Positions 12,214 through 18,944 of a DNA stretch of 18,944 nucleotides are shown in pieces. The notes under the pieces are model-generated. The model saw only the letters and a list, made by a program, of their open reading frames with translations. It was not told the origin of the DNA and did not search any database. Where the stretch lies: the NCBI GenBank assembly GCA_050015355.1, contig JBEKBO010000088.1, forward strand, positions 1-18,944, read 5' to 3'. The position numbers and the translations under genes are program-made. Each line of letters starts with the position of its first letter. The stretch's first letter is position 1. The stretch is from CAWBRT01 sp050015355. Lineage in GTDB: Bacteria; Acidobacteriota; Terriglobia; Terriglobales; Acidobacteriaceae.

Positions 12214-12444
12214 GCCAAATGTTTGCTGGCGGACGCAAAGTAACTGCCAGTTAGTTGTCATTGTGTGGGGAAAGGGAAGTCTCTACCTCGAGATCGAAAC
12301 TGCTCTGGCGCATATATCCCTTGGGTGCGTTGGGGCGCAAAGAGAAATGAGCAGTGTGGGACTGCTTGGGGTCGGAGCACCTTTTTCGCCAATTTATTTC
12401 GCTCGCGCCCCGGCATCGGGGTAGGCAAAACTCCAGGAGCATTT

Positions 12445-13740
12445 ATGCCCGATAACACTCTGACTGTAGTCGACAATCGGACCGGCAAGTCGTATACGAT
12501 CCCGGTTACCAACGAGACGGTTCGCGCCATGGATTTCCGCCAGATGAGAGTCAACCCCGACGACTTCGGGCTAATGACCTACGATCCGGCATTCACCAAT
12601 ACCGCATGTTGCGAGAGCAAGGTCACGCTGATCGACGGTGACAAAGGTATCCTGCGCTATCGCGGATACGACATCGAAGAGCTGGCGGAGAATTGCACCT
12701 ACCTGCAGGTTGCCTACCTGCTGATTAACGGGGAACTCCCCACTCCGCAGGAGGAAGGCCTCTGGCTGGACGCGCTCCACTACCGCATGTCGATCTTCGA
12801 AAATATCAAGAAGTTCATGGAAGGATTCCGCTACGATGCGCACCCCATGGGCATGCTGGTGAGCACGGTGGCCGCCCTCTCGACGTTTTATCCCGATTCC
12901 AAGAATGTGCGGGATGCCGAGACGCGGAAGAGTTGCATCTATCGCCTGATCGGGAAGATGCCGATCATTGCCGCCTATGCATTCCGTCACCGCAAGGGCC
13001 TGCCATACCTCTATCCGGAACCTGACCTCAGTTATACCGAGAACTTCATGAACATGTTGTGGAAACAAAGCCACATGAAGTACTTGACCGATCCGGTTCT
13101 GGCCCGCGCGCTGGACGTTCTGTTCATTCTGCACGCCGACCACGAGCAAAACTGCTCGGCTAATGCCATGCGCGCAGTCGGCAGCTCGGAAGCCGATCCG
13201 TTCCTGGCGACCGCGGCGGCTGCTTCCGCCCTGGCCGGACCATTGCACGGCGGCGCCAATGAAGCCGTGCTGCGCATGATCGAGAAGATCGGCACCAAAG
13301 ATAAGGTCCCCGAATACATCAAGGGCGTGAAGGAAGGCAAATACAAGCTGATGGGATTTGGCCATCGCGTCTACAAGAATTACGACCCGCGCGCGCGTAT
13401 CATCAAGAGGGTGGCGGAAGAGGTGTTCGAGGTCACGGGACGCAATCCCAAGATCGACATCGCGATGGAGTTGGAGCGGATTGCGCTCGAAGATGAATAC
13501 TTCATTAAGCGCAAGCTGTATCCGAACGTGGATTTCTACTCCGGCATCATCTACGAGGCCATGGGGTTCGACTCGGAAATGTTCACCGTGCTATTCGCCA
13601 TCCCGCGGACCGCGGGCTGGCTGGCGCAGTGGCAGGAGATGATTACCGACGATGAGCAGAAGATCGCTCGCCCGCGCCAGATCTTCACCGGTATCGAAAA
13701 GCGTACCCTGGTAAAGAAGAATACCGCCCACGCTGACTAG
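12445..13740 (+). CDS. gltA: Citrate synthase
   Basis: It condenses oxaloacetate and acetyl-CoA to citrate at the entry of the TCA cycle. At 431 residues it has the size and N-terminal beta domain (MPDNTLTVVDN...) of the NADH-regulated hexameric type II enzyme. The catalytic triad is visible: His268 (PLHGGANE), His307 (GFGHRVYKNYDPRA) and Asp363 (NVDFYSG). LHADHEQNCS (229-238) and PRTAGWLAQWQE are further signatures. The ATG at 12445 follows AGGAG (12435-12439). A canonical intrinsic terminator follows at 13803-13838, so the gene is probably monocistronic. A CRP-like array upstream suggests carbon-source or redox control. A 2-methylcitrate synthase is less likely given the long type II N-terminus. 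Confidence 0.97.
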   Translation: MPDNTLTVVDNRTGKSYTIPVTNETVRAMDFRQMRVNPDDFGLMTYDPAFTNTACCESKVTLIDGDKGILRYRGYDIEELAENCTYLQVAYLLINGELPTPQEEGLWLDALHYRMSIFENIKKFMEGFRYDAHPMGMLVSTVAALSTFYPDSKNVRDAETRKSCIYRLIGKMPIIAAYAFRHRKGLPYLYPEPDLSYTENFMNMLWKQSHMKYLTDPVLARALDVLFILHADHEQNCSANAMRAVGSSEADPFLATAAAASALAGPLHGGANEAVLRMIEKIGTKDKVPEYIKGVKEGKYKLMGFGHRVYKNYDPRARIIKRVAEEVFEVTGRNPKIDIAMELERIALEDEYFIKRKLYPNVDFYSGIIYEAMGFDSEMFTVLFAIPRTAGWLAQWQEMITDDEQKIARPRQIFTGIEKRTLVKKNTAHAD

Positions 13741-14152
13741 AGCGGTTTCGAAATTCGCGAGGCTGGCATAGTCTTGTGCTTGTCTTAACTGGATAGCAGT
13801 TTGCCGAGAGCAGTTCACCGCTCTCGGCTTTGCTTTTTGCCCGATGATTTCGTTGCGCCGGTGGCGTGGGGCGGAGCGAATGACTGCGTTTGGTGAAGAG
13901 CAGTTCCGGGGTGTATCATTCGTTGCCCGTGCTGGTTACGGCAAAACTAGGGATGCTATGTCCTTTTTCGTTTCGTTCCAGGTCGCCGCTCCCTGATGGT
14001 CGCGTCGACTGGAGTGCTCTGGCTCCGGGATACATCGTCCCTGGTTTTGCTAGAGCCGCGCGGTTGCAGCCTGTCCTTTTTCCGGCAAGGGTTCCCTTTT
14101 TTCATCGCGTAGCAAGGGTCTTTCAAATCACAAGACACAGGAGGAAGTTTCC
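13741..14152. other. Gene-free region after citrate synthase
   Basis: The first 100 bases hold the citrate synthase terminator. The remaining roughly 310 bases must contain the promoter of the GlcG/HbpS-type gene, but I see no convincing -35/-10 pair. Short open frames here show no protein-like features. Confidence 0.5.
13803..13838 (+). terminator. Rho-independent terminator of citrate synthase
   Basis: GCCGAGAGC-AGTTCACC-GCTCTCGGC forms a perfect 9-base-pair stem, followed by TTTGCTTTTT. It lies 63 bases after the gltA stop. Confidence 0.92.
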
Positions 14153-14638
14153 ATGTCAAAACGGTGGTTGAAGTCTCTGCTTGTCGTGGTGCTGGCGCTG
14201 TGCGCGCAAGGCGCAATGGCGCAAATGCCTAATCCTTATGGCGCGAATGTTACGGTTGATAAAGCCAAGATAATGGCGGCGGCGGCGCTGGCCGAAGCGC
14301 GCAAGCATGACTGGAGGATGGCGGTTGCCATTGTCGACACCGGCGGCTACCTGGTCTATTACGAAAAAATGGAGAACACGCAGCTAGGCAGCGCCACCGT
14401 GGCCATTGAAAAAGCGCGCTCGGCCGTGTTGTTCAAGCGCCCAACCAAGGTCTTCCAAGATGGGTTGGCGGGCGGCGGTGCTGGTTTGCGGCTGCTGCGT
14501 CTGGAGGGTGCGGTGCCGATCGACGGCGGTTTGCCGCTGCTTGTGGATGGCAAGATCGTGGGCGCCATCGGTCTCTCCGGAGCCAACAGCGACGAGGACG
14601 CCCTGTGCGCGAAAGTGGGCGCGGATACTCTGAAATAG
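14153..14638 (+). CDS. Exported GlcG/HbpS-family (DUF336) heme-binding-type protein
   Basis: The protein has 161 residues. Residues 1-23 form a Sec signal peptide (basic start, LLVVVLALCAQGAMA, cleavage after AMA). The rest matches the GlcG/HbpS fold: ARKHDWRMAVAIVDTGGYLVYYEKME, then IEKARSAVLFKRPTKVF, GLRLLRLEGAVPIDGGLPL and GKIVGAIGLSGANSDED. Family members bind heme or small organic ligands and often accompany oxidoreductases; the ligand here is not visible. AGGAGGAAG stands about 8 bases before the ATG. It lies 400 bases upstream of the decaheme cytochrome operon, on the same strand but with a separate promoter between, so any functional link to cytochrome or heme handling is inference. 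Confidence 0.88.
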   Translation: MSKRWLKSLLVVVLALCAQGAMAQMPNPYGANVTVDKAKIMAAAALAEARKHDWRMAVAIVDTGGYLVYYEKMENTQLGSATVAIEKARSAVLFKRPTKVFQDGLAGGGAGLRLLRLEGAVPIDGGLPLLVDGKIVGAIGLSGANSDEDALCAKVGADTLK

Positions 14639-15037
14639 CGGTCAACCTTCTCCAGACACCGCTTGCGCATCGTTACTGAGCCTCGTGGCGGCGCGACGTG
14701 CGGTTGCTTCGCTCAACTGTGCATTCCGGGCGGCAAAGGTTGAAGTACGTCTTGCGGAAGTTGACTTGCACACTACACAGCCAATGGGAATCACGCTGCT
14801 GACCGGCTTGCGGACGGCAGCGCTCCCAGCGGTCTCAAGGCCGGCGGTAGTCTCCTTTCAGTTCAACACCTGACAGCGTTTTCTCTTAGAGGCGTTTATG
14901 CACAACGCGGCAAAATTTGATCGCGCTTTTCTGCTTGACTCCACATGCTCAGGTGGTTAGAATCGCCCGAAATTAACAGTGTAGCTGAATGGCCTCAAAT
15001 TTTAGTATTTGACTTGAACCGTTGTCGAGGAGTAAGG
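14639..15037. other. Gene-free region upstream of the cytochrome operon
   Basis: No gene was found in these 399 bases. The last 100 bases contain a good sigma-70-type promoter (14935-14963) and a leader of about 65-70 bases. I saw no terminator hairpin for the preceding gene. Confidence 0.5.
14935..14963 (+). promoter_or_regulatory. Sigma-70-type promoter of the decaheme cytochrome operon
   Basis: TTGACT (14935-14940) and TAGAAT (14958-14963) are separated by exactly 17 bases. The spacer carries CCAC-N8-GTGG, a possible operator half-site pair. Transcription would start near 14970, giving a leader of about 68 bases. Confidence 0.6.
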
Positions 15038-16012
15038 ATGCGACATTTTTTGAAGCCCACTTTCCGTTGGGCGGTTCTGATCGGCGTTCTCCTGTTAGCG
15101 GCAGCTACGATGATGGCTGCCAAGCGGGACTCAGACGCCAAGAAGGCCGGCCCCGCAGACCAGAAAACCGCTCAGGCCGATCCGTCGCAGTACGTCGGGT
15201 CGGACACCTGCAAAGGTTGTCATGACGAAGCAGGCAAGAGCATTGAAGCCGGCCCCCATTTCAGGATAGGTACATCCAAAAAGATTCGGGGCGAGGAAGT
15301 CCACGGCTGCGAGTCGTGCCATGGAGCAGGCGCTGCGCACGTTGAGGGAGGCGGCGACAAATCCAAGATATTCAACTTCAAAGGGGTAAAGCCGGAAGAA
15401 ATCACGAAGCGCTGCATGACTTGCCACGAGTCGAGTCCTGAGCAGCGCGATTTCATGCGCTCAACGCACAACGAGAACGGCGTTACCTGCACCACCTGTC
15501 ACTCCGTGCATCATTCAACTCGGGAGTATCAGCTTGTCAAGGCGCAGACGCCGTTGTGCTTCTCCTGCCACGCGGAACAGAAGGCCGACTTCCAGAAGCC
15601 GTTCAGGCACCGCGTGGATGAGGGGTTGATCCAGTGCGGCGATTGCCACAACGCTCACGGCACGACGGTCGGGCGCCAACTGCGGGCCACGGCCGACCAG
15701 AACTTTGTCTGCTTCAAGTGCCACACCGACAAGCGCGGACCGTTCTTTTACGAGCATGAGCCGGTCAAGGTTGAAGGCTGCTCCTACTGTCACACTCCGC
15801 ACGGCTCGACCAACCCACGGCTGCTGAACGTCGCGCGCATCAACTCGCTGTGCCTGCAGTGCCACACCAACATGGGCGGGCGAAATGCCGCCGGGAGCAC
15901 AAACCCGGGGACGGGGTCGATCCACCAGCAGAATAGGTACAACCAGAGTTGCATTATCTGCCACTCCAACATTCACGGCTCAAACACCAGCAGCTTGTTG
16001 TTTCAACCCTAA
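15038..16012 (+). CDS. DmsE/MtrA-family periplasmic decaheme c-type cytochrome
   Basis: This electron-transfer protein of 324 residues is expected to fill the outer-membrane barrel encoded next and pass electrons between periplasm and cell surface. Residues 1-27 are a signal sequence (FRWAVLIGVLLLAAATMMA). Ten CxxCH heme sites start at residues 58, 91, 126, 151, 174, 200, 225, 248, 272 and 305, exactly the MtrA/DmsE count and size. Several extra His residues (for example HSVHHS, NAHG, TPHG) can be distal heme ligands. The ATG at 15038 follows GAGGAGTAAGG; an upstream ATG at 14945 in frame lies inside the promoter and is rejected. The barrel gene follows after 18 bases. Direction of electron flow is not shown by sequence. 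Confidence 0.95.
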   Translation: MRHFLKPTFRWAVLIGVLLLAAATMMAAKRDSDAKKAGPADQKTAQADPSQYVGSDTCKGCHDEAGKSIEAGPHFRIGTSKKIRGEEVHGCESCHGAGAAHVEGGGDKSKIFNFKGVKPEEITKRCMTCHESSPEQRDFMRSTHNENGVTCTTCHSVHHSTREYQLVKAQTPLCFSCHAEQKADFQKPFRHRVDEGLIQCGDCHNAHGTTVGRQLRATADQNFVCFKCHTDKRGPFFYEHEPVKVEGCSYCHTPHGSTNPRLLNVARINSLCLQCHTNMGGRNAAGSTNPGTGSIHQQNRYNQSCIICHSNIHGSNTSSLLFQP

Positions 16013-16016
16013 GGAA

Positions 16017-16081
16017 AGGAGAGGAAAAAGATGGCAAATACAAATCAAAATTCGCCGCGGCCTCTCCTCCCGGGAAGAGAG
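16017..16081 (+). promoter_or_regulatory. Possible Shine-Dalgarno sequestration switch before the barrel gene
   Basis: AGGAGAGG (16017-16024), the ribosome site for the ATG at 16031, is exactly complementary to CCTCTCCT at 16061-16068. The same downstream segment forms a competing hairpin, CTCTCCTCCCGGGAAGAGAG (16062-16081), a near-perfect palindrome. Only one of the two can form at a time, so translation could be switched between open and closed states. This is seen in the sequence; function is inferred. Confidence 0.35.
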
Positions 16082-18712
16082 TCGCTGGATGGGAGTCGTC
16101 GTATGAACAGGAAAGCGCTCGTTTTTCTTGCTGTCCTTGCGCTCGTGCTTCCGTCACTGGCGGCGGCGCAGGACGATGACACTGAAACCAAGGGGAGTGT
16201 GTGGGGCAGATACCAGGTGCGCCAGTCGATCGAACTCGGCGGCCGGATCACCGAAAGCAGTGGCAACCAGCAGATGTACGACACGCTGGTCAACCTGCAG
16301 AGCGGTCCCCGACTGCTCGGGCAGGAGCTGTCGATGCGGTCAATGGACCGCAGCGGCGGACTGTTCGACAATCTGTACCTAAGCAGCTTCGGGCTCGGTG
16401 GCGATCCCAACGACGTGGTCCGCCTGCGCATCGAGAAGAACAAGTTGTACAACTTCGTCGGCCTCTACCGGCGTGACCAGAACTTCTTCGACTACAACCT
16501 GTTTGCGAACCCGCTCAACTCGATTTACCCGGCTTCGCCTCTGACCGCGAATCCCGGTTACGTCAACAGCCCACACATGCAAGAGACCACGCGCAACATG
16601 GGCGACTTCAACCTCACCCTGTTCCCTCAGTCCGCGATCCGGTTCCGGTTGGGCTATTCACGCAACGACGACCAGGGAAACCTCTTCTCCACCCTAGAGA
16701 GCCCCGCAGGCTTTGGGACAGTCAACGATTTCCGCATGCGCTCGGATCGCTACGCGTTCGGCGTGGACGTGCGGCCGTTCAAGCGGACCACCATCAGCTT
16801 CGACCAGTTCTTCACGCATAACAAGGTCGACAACAGCGACTCGCTCAGCGGGAACGCCTTCCCCGTTGCGGGAAATTCCGCGCTTGGTCTGGTCAACCTC
16901 GGGTATCCCTACGCTGCTGCCCCTTACAACTTGCCGGCTACCACTTGCTTCGTAACGAACGGCTCAATTGGAAGCACCTCATGTACTGGCACCTACTCGT
17001 GGGGATTTTCCGACAACATTCGTACGGACATACCAACCTCGCAGTTGTCGCTGCAGTCGAACTACTTCCGCAAGCTCGACATCACGGCCAGCGGCAGTTA
17101 CAGCGACGCCAACATGAGTGCGTCCAACATCAGCCTTCCGCAAAGGGGGGGTGCCGGCACCGCCAGTTGGCTTTCTGGCACTGCGAACGCCGAAAGGATA
17201 ACGGGCAACGCCGATCTGGGGCTGACTTACCACATCAGCAAGGCTTGGAAGGTCTCCAACCAGTTCCGCTGGTTGAACTGGCATGACCCGGCCTCGCTGA
17301 GTACGACGACGGACAGTTGTCTCTCGACCGCCGCCAGCAGCAACTTGACGACCCCCTTCGCCCTTGGCAAAACCAACCAGGCCTGCCTGATTCCGTCGAG
17401 CATTTTGTCAACGCTCGCCGGCCCGGCAGGGACACTCGCCAACCCCGCCGCGGCCGGAACCATTCAGACCGGCGCCTCCTCGCTCACGTTCTTGGGCGAG
17501 CGCACCTACTCCAACACCACCAAGCTCGGCTGGGATCCGACTCGCAAGTTCAACGCCTATATCGGCTATCGCTATGAGCGTCTTGAGTTGGATAACAAGG
17601 GGACGCCGGACGTATCGGCACTTATTGGCAAGCCAGCCGTCACCCTTCCCAACGTTACAATCAGCGCCACCGGCGTCGTCACCAACGGAACAACACAACA
17701 AGCTGCCGTTGCGATGAGTCCACTGGTCGCCAAGGTCAACGAGCATACCGCGTTAGGAGGGGTAGTTTTCCGTCCGATCAGCGCGTGGCGCATCAACGCC
17801 GACGTCGAGCTGCTGTCCGCGGACCTATGCACCGGATGTGGGCTCCCTCTTGGCAATTCGAGCTTCAACACTCTCGCTTTCACCAACATCAGCCCGCGCC
17901 ATGAGCAGCGTTATCGCGCGGGAACCACTTACAAGTTCCCGAAGTGGGTCACGCTGAACGCCAGCGTGCACATCATTGAATCGCGCAACGACTACGGTGC
18001 CGCCAATACCGGCAATGCTACGACAGCTGCGTTCCAGAGCGGCGACACCACAGCCTACGGCAACCAGAGCCACCTCCGGACGTATACTGTCGGCTTCAGT
18101 CTTGACCCAAGCCGCCGGTTGGGCATGGATGTGGGATGGACGTATCAGGACCAGAAGATCCTAGCCAATACGTGTATGGTCCTTAATCCTCTCCTGGTGG
18201 CCACGCCCGTCATACCGGCAGTGTCGCTCAGCTGCTACCAGCAGTCTGGCGACCTGCCCGTCCTGCTGAACTACGCCGAGGATACCAACACCGCTTACAT
18301 CAACTTGCGATTCAAGCCGGTCAAGCGGGTCACGCTCAACGCAGGCTATGAGCTGACCAGCAGCAGCGGATACAACAACTGGCAGCGCATGGATGCCGGG
18401 AACCAACTATTCCAGGTCAGCACGTATACCACGGTTAACCCCGGCTCTGCCGTGTTTACCGGCACGGCGGGCTCCGGCACGGTTGGTGGTCTTGGGCTCG
18501 GCCCGAATCCTTTGGTTCCTGCCGGCTCGCTCGACACCAACTGGCACAAACTCTACGCCGGCCTAACCTATGATGTACGCAAGGGGCTGGCTCTGAAAGG
18601 CCTGTGGTCCTACTACGACTACAACGAGAAGGATGTGGAAAACGCTTTCTTCCTGCTGCCGCGTGATTTCCACACCAACACCGCCACGATCTCGTTGAAG
18701 TACTCGTTCTAG
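16031..18712 (+). CDS. MtrB/PioB-family outer-membrane beta-barrel, decaheme-cytochrome associated
   Basis: This is the porin sheath that holds the decaheme cytochrome across the outer membrane. At 893 residues it is larger than MtrB of Shewanella (about 700). After a signal peptide (MNRKALVFLAVLALVLPSLAAAQ at 25-47) the protein is a long series of alternating strands and polar turns, with repeated aromatic-rich strand ends, and finishes TATISLKYSF with the C-terminal Phe used for barrel insertion. A CTGC pair occurs at 600-603, though not at the N-terminal position known for MtrB. The start is ambiguous: ATG 16031 has the best ribosome site, while ATG 16103 (preceded by GGGAG) begins directly at the signal peptide and gives 869 residues. 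It forms an operon with the cytochrome 18 bases upstream. A strong terminator follows. Confidence 0.92.
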   Translation: MANTNQNSPRPLLPGRESLDGSRRMNRKALVFLAVLALVLPSLAAAQDDDTETKGSVWGRYQVRQSIELGGRITESSGNQQMYDTLVNLQSGPRLLGQELSMRSMDRSGGLFDNLYLSSFGLGGDPNDVVRLRIEKNKLYNFVGLYRRDQNFFDYNLFANPLNSIYPASPLTANPGYVNSPHMQETTRNMGDFNLTLFPQSAIRFRLGYSRNDDQGNLFSTLESPAGFGTVNDFRMRSDRYAFGVDVRPFKRTTISFDQFFTHNKVDNSDSLSGNAFPVAGNSALGLVNLGYPYAAAPYNLPATTCFVTNGSIGSTSCTGTYSWGFSDNIRTDIPTSQLSLQSNYFRKLDITASGSYSDANMSASNISLPQRGGAGTASWLSGTANAERITGNADLGLTYHISKAWKVSNQFRWLNWHDPASLSTTTDSCLSTAASSNLTTPFALGKTNQACLIPSSILSTLAGPAGTLANPAAAGTIQTGASSLTFLGERTYSNTTKLGWDPTRKFNAYIGYRYERLELDNKGTPDVSALIGKPAVTLPNVTISATGVVTNGTTQQAAVAMSPLVAKVNEHTALGGVVFRPISAWRINADVELLSADLCTGCGLPLGNSSFNTLAFTNISPRHEQRYRAGTTYKFPKWVTLNASVHIIESRNDYGAANTGNATTAAFQSGDTTAYGNQSHLRTYTVGFSLDPSRRLGMDVGWTYQDQKILANTCMVLNPLLVATPVIPAVSLSCYQQSGDLPVLLNYAEDTNTAYINLRFKPVKRVTLNAGYELTSSSGYNNWQRMDAGNQLFQVSTYTTVNPGSAVFTGTAGSGTVGGLGLGPNPLVPAGSLDTNWHKLYAGLTYDVRKGLALKGLWSYYDYNEKDVENAFFLLPRDFHTNTATISLKYSF

Positions 18713-18734
18713 CAGGCAGTTAACACTTATGGGA

Positions 18735-18766
18735 CGGGATGGCCTTCGGGTCATCCCGTTTTTTTT
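18735..18766 (+). terminator. Rho-independent terminator of the cytochrome/barrel operon
   Basis: A 10-base-pair stem (CGGGATGGCC with GGTCATCCCG, one G-T pair) is closed by a TTCG tetraloop and followed by eight Ts. It lies 22 bases after the barrel stop. This is a textbook intrinsic terminator. Confidence 0.95.
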
Positions 18767-18825
18767 GCGCCGCACAACCGGCCTGGGCAGCAGAGATTCT
18801 CATGCGCTGTCATCCCAGCAAACGC

Positions 18826-18853
18826 TAGACCGGTTCCCTAGAAGGTATATACC
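18826..18853 (+). promoter_or_regulatory. Bipartite promoter/operator element (copy 2)
   Basis: TAGACCGG, 7 variable bases, GAAGGTATATACC: identical blocks and spacing to 2123-2150, including the palindrome GGTATATACC (18844-18853). It lies 28 bases before a likely start codon, the position expected of a promoter or promoter-overlapping operator. Confidence 0.5.
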
Positions 18854-18881
18854 TGGATTCGGTGAGTGAATTACCCTGGGG

Positions 18882-18944
18882 ATGGCGAGTTCTCCTGCGA
18901 CACGACAACGATGGCGCGAGCTTATTCCGATGATCTTCGGCGCA
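18882..18944 (+). CDS. Start of an unidentified gene (partial, runs off the window)
   Basis: An ATG at 18882 opens 21 codons to the end of the window without a stop. The peptide is short, polar and basic at first (MASSPATRQRWREL), then turns hydrophobic (IPMIFGA), which would suit a cytoplasmic N-tail leading into a membrane helix. CTGGGG just upstream is a weak ribosome site. The promoter-like element at 18826-18853 supports it as a real gene. No function can be assigned. Confidence 0.42.
   Translation, partial: MASSPATRQRWRELIPMIFGA

Larger units (their letters stand above)
11791..12444. other. Gene-free region of 654 bases between dehydrogenase and citrate synthase
   Basis: No credible gene was found. 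The first half (about 11870-12060) is a mosaic of repeat fragments: a CCCCAGCGAGCCGAG segment, the GTCGGGGAC-N10-AGGAGCTTATTG repeat, and a half-palindrome ending ACGTGGGGCACCCG. The second half holds the CRP-like operator array at 12159-12213 and a long presumed citrate synthase leader. The citrate synthase frame is open upstream to 12265, but those codons show no resemblance to citrate synthase N-termini. Confidence 0.6.

Noticed and set aside
12265..12444. 60-codon N-terminal extension of citrate synthase
   Set aside because: The residues do not resemble any citrate synthase N-terminus, and ATG 12445 has a good ribosome site and gives the normal length.
13890..14171. 93-codon open frame before the GlcG/HbpS gene
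   Set aside because: No protein-like features, no ribosome site, and it overlaps the start of the well-supported next gene.

Overview
The window looks like a chromosomal stretch of a GC-rich Acidobacteriota bacterium (Koribacter/Terriglobia type). This is an inference. It rests on the accB-accC-thiE order, the DmsE-type decaheme cytochrome paired with an MtrB/PioB porin, the acidobacterial flavour of the proteins, and many intergenic imperfect palindromes ending in TGGGGCACC. No transposase, integrase, tRNA, rRNA or CRISPR array was seen.

Layout. (1) 1-2885, plus strand: the last codons of an unidentified gene, then accB and accC (biotin carrier and biotin carboxylase of acetyl-CoA carboxylase), then thiE (thiamine-phosphate synthase), which seems to have its own promoter. 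(2) 3080-4110, minus strand: 4-oxalocrotonate decarboxylase followed by 4-oxalocrotonate tautomerase, two consecutive steps of aromatic meta-cleavage. (3) 4246-6572, plus strand, divergent from (2): a DapA-type lyase translationally coupled to an ACS-family MFS transporter. (4) 6675-10487, minus strand: a DASS-family carboxylate transporter, a Tat-exported LigI-like amidohydrolase (lactonase family), a secreted protein of unknown function and a possible small Cys protein. (5) 10729-13740, plus strand: an isocitrate/isopropylmalate dehydrogenase-family enzyme and citrate synthase. They are separated by 650 bases that carry repeat fragments and a CRP-like operator array. (6) 14153-18712, plus strand: an exported GlcG/HbpS-type protein, then a two-gene operon for a periplasmic decaheme cytochrome and its outer-membrane barrel, closed by a strong terminator. 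A new gene probably starts at 18882.

How they fit together. Regions 2-5 read as carboxylate or aromatic-acid catabolism feeding central metabolism: two transporters, a lactonase-type hydrolase, a DapA-type lyase, the tautomerase/decarboxylase pair, and the beta-decarboxylating dehydrogenase and citrate synthase. No ring-cleavage dioxygenase, hydratase or acylating dehydrogenase is present, so the pathway is incomplete here and its substrate is unknown. Region 6 encodes a likely trans-outer-membrane electron conduit.

The least expected structures are non-coding. They are a 28-base bipartite element (TAGACCGG-N7-GAAGGTATATACC) found in front of thiE and again in front of the last gene, a family of dispersed palindromes, a 28-base-period everted repeat upstream of citrate synthase, and a possible Shine-Dalgarno-masking switch in front of the barrel gene.
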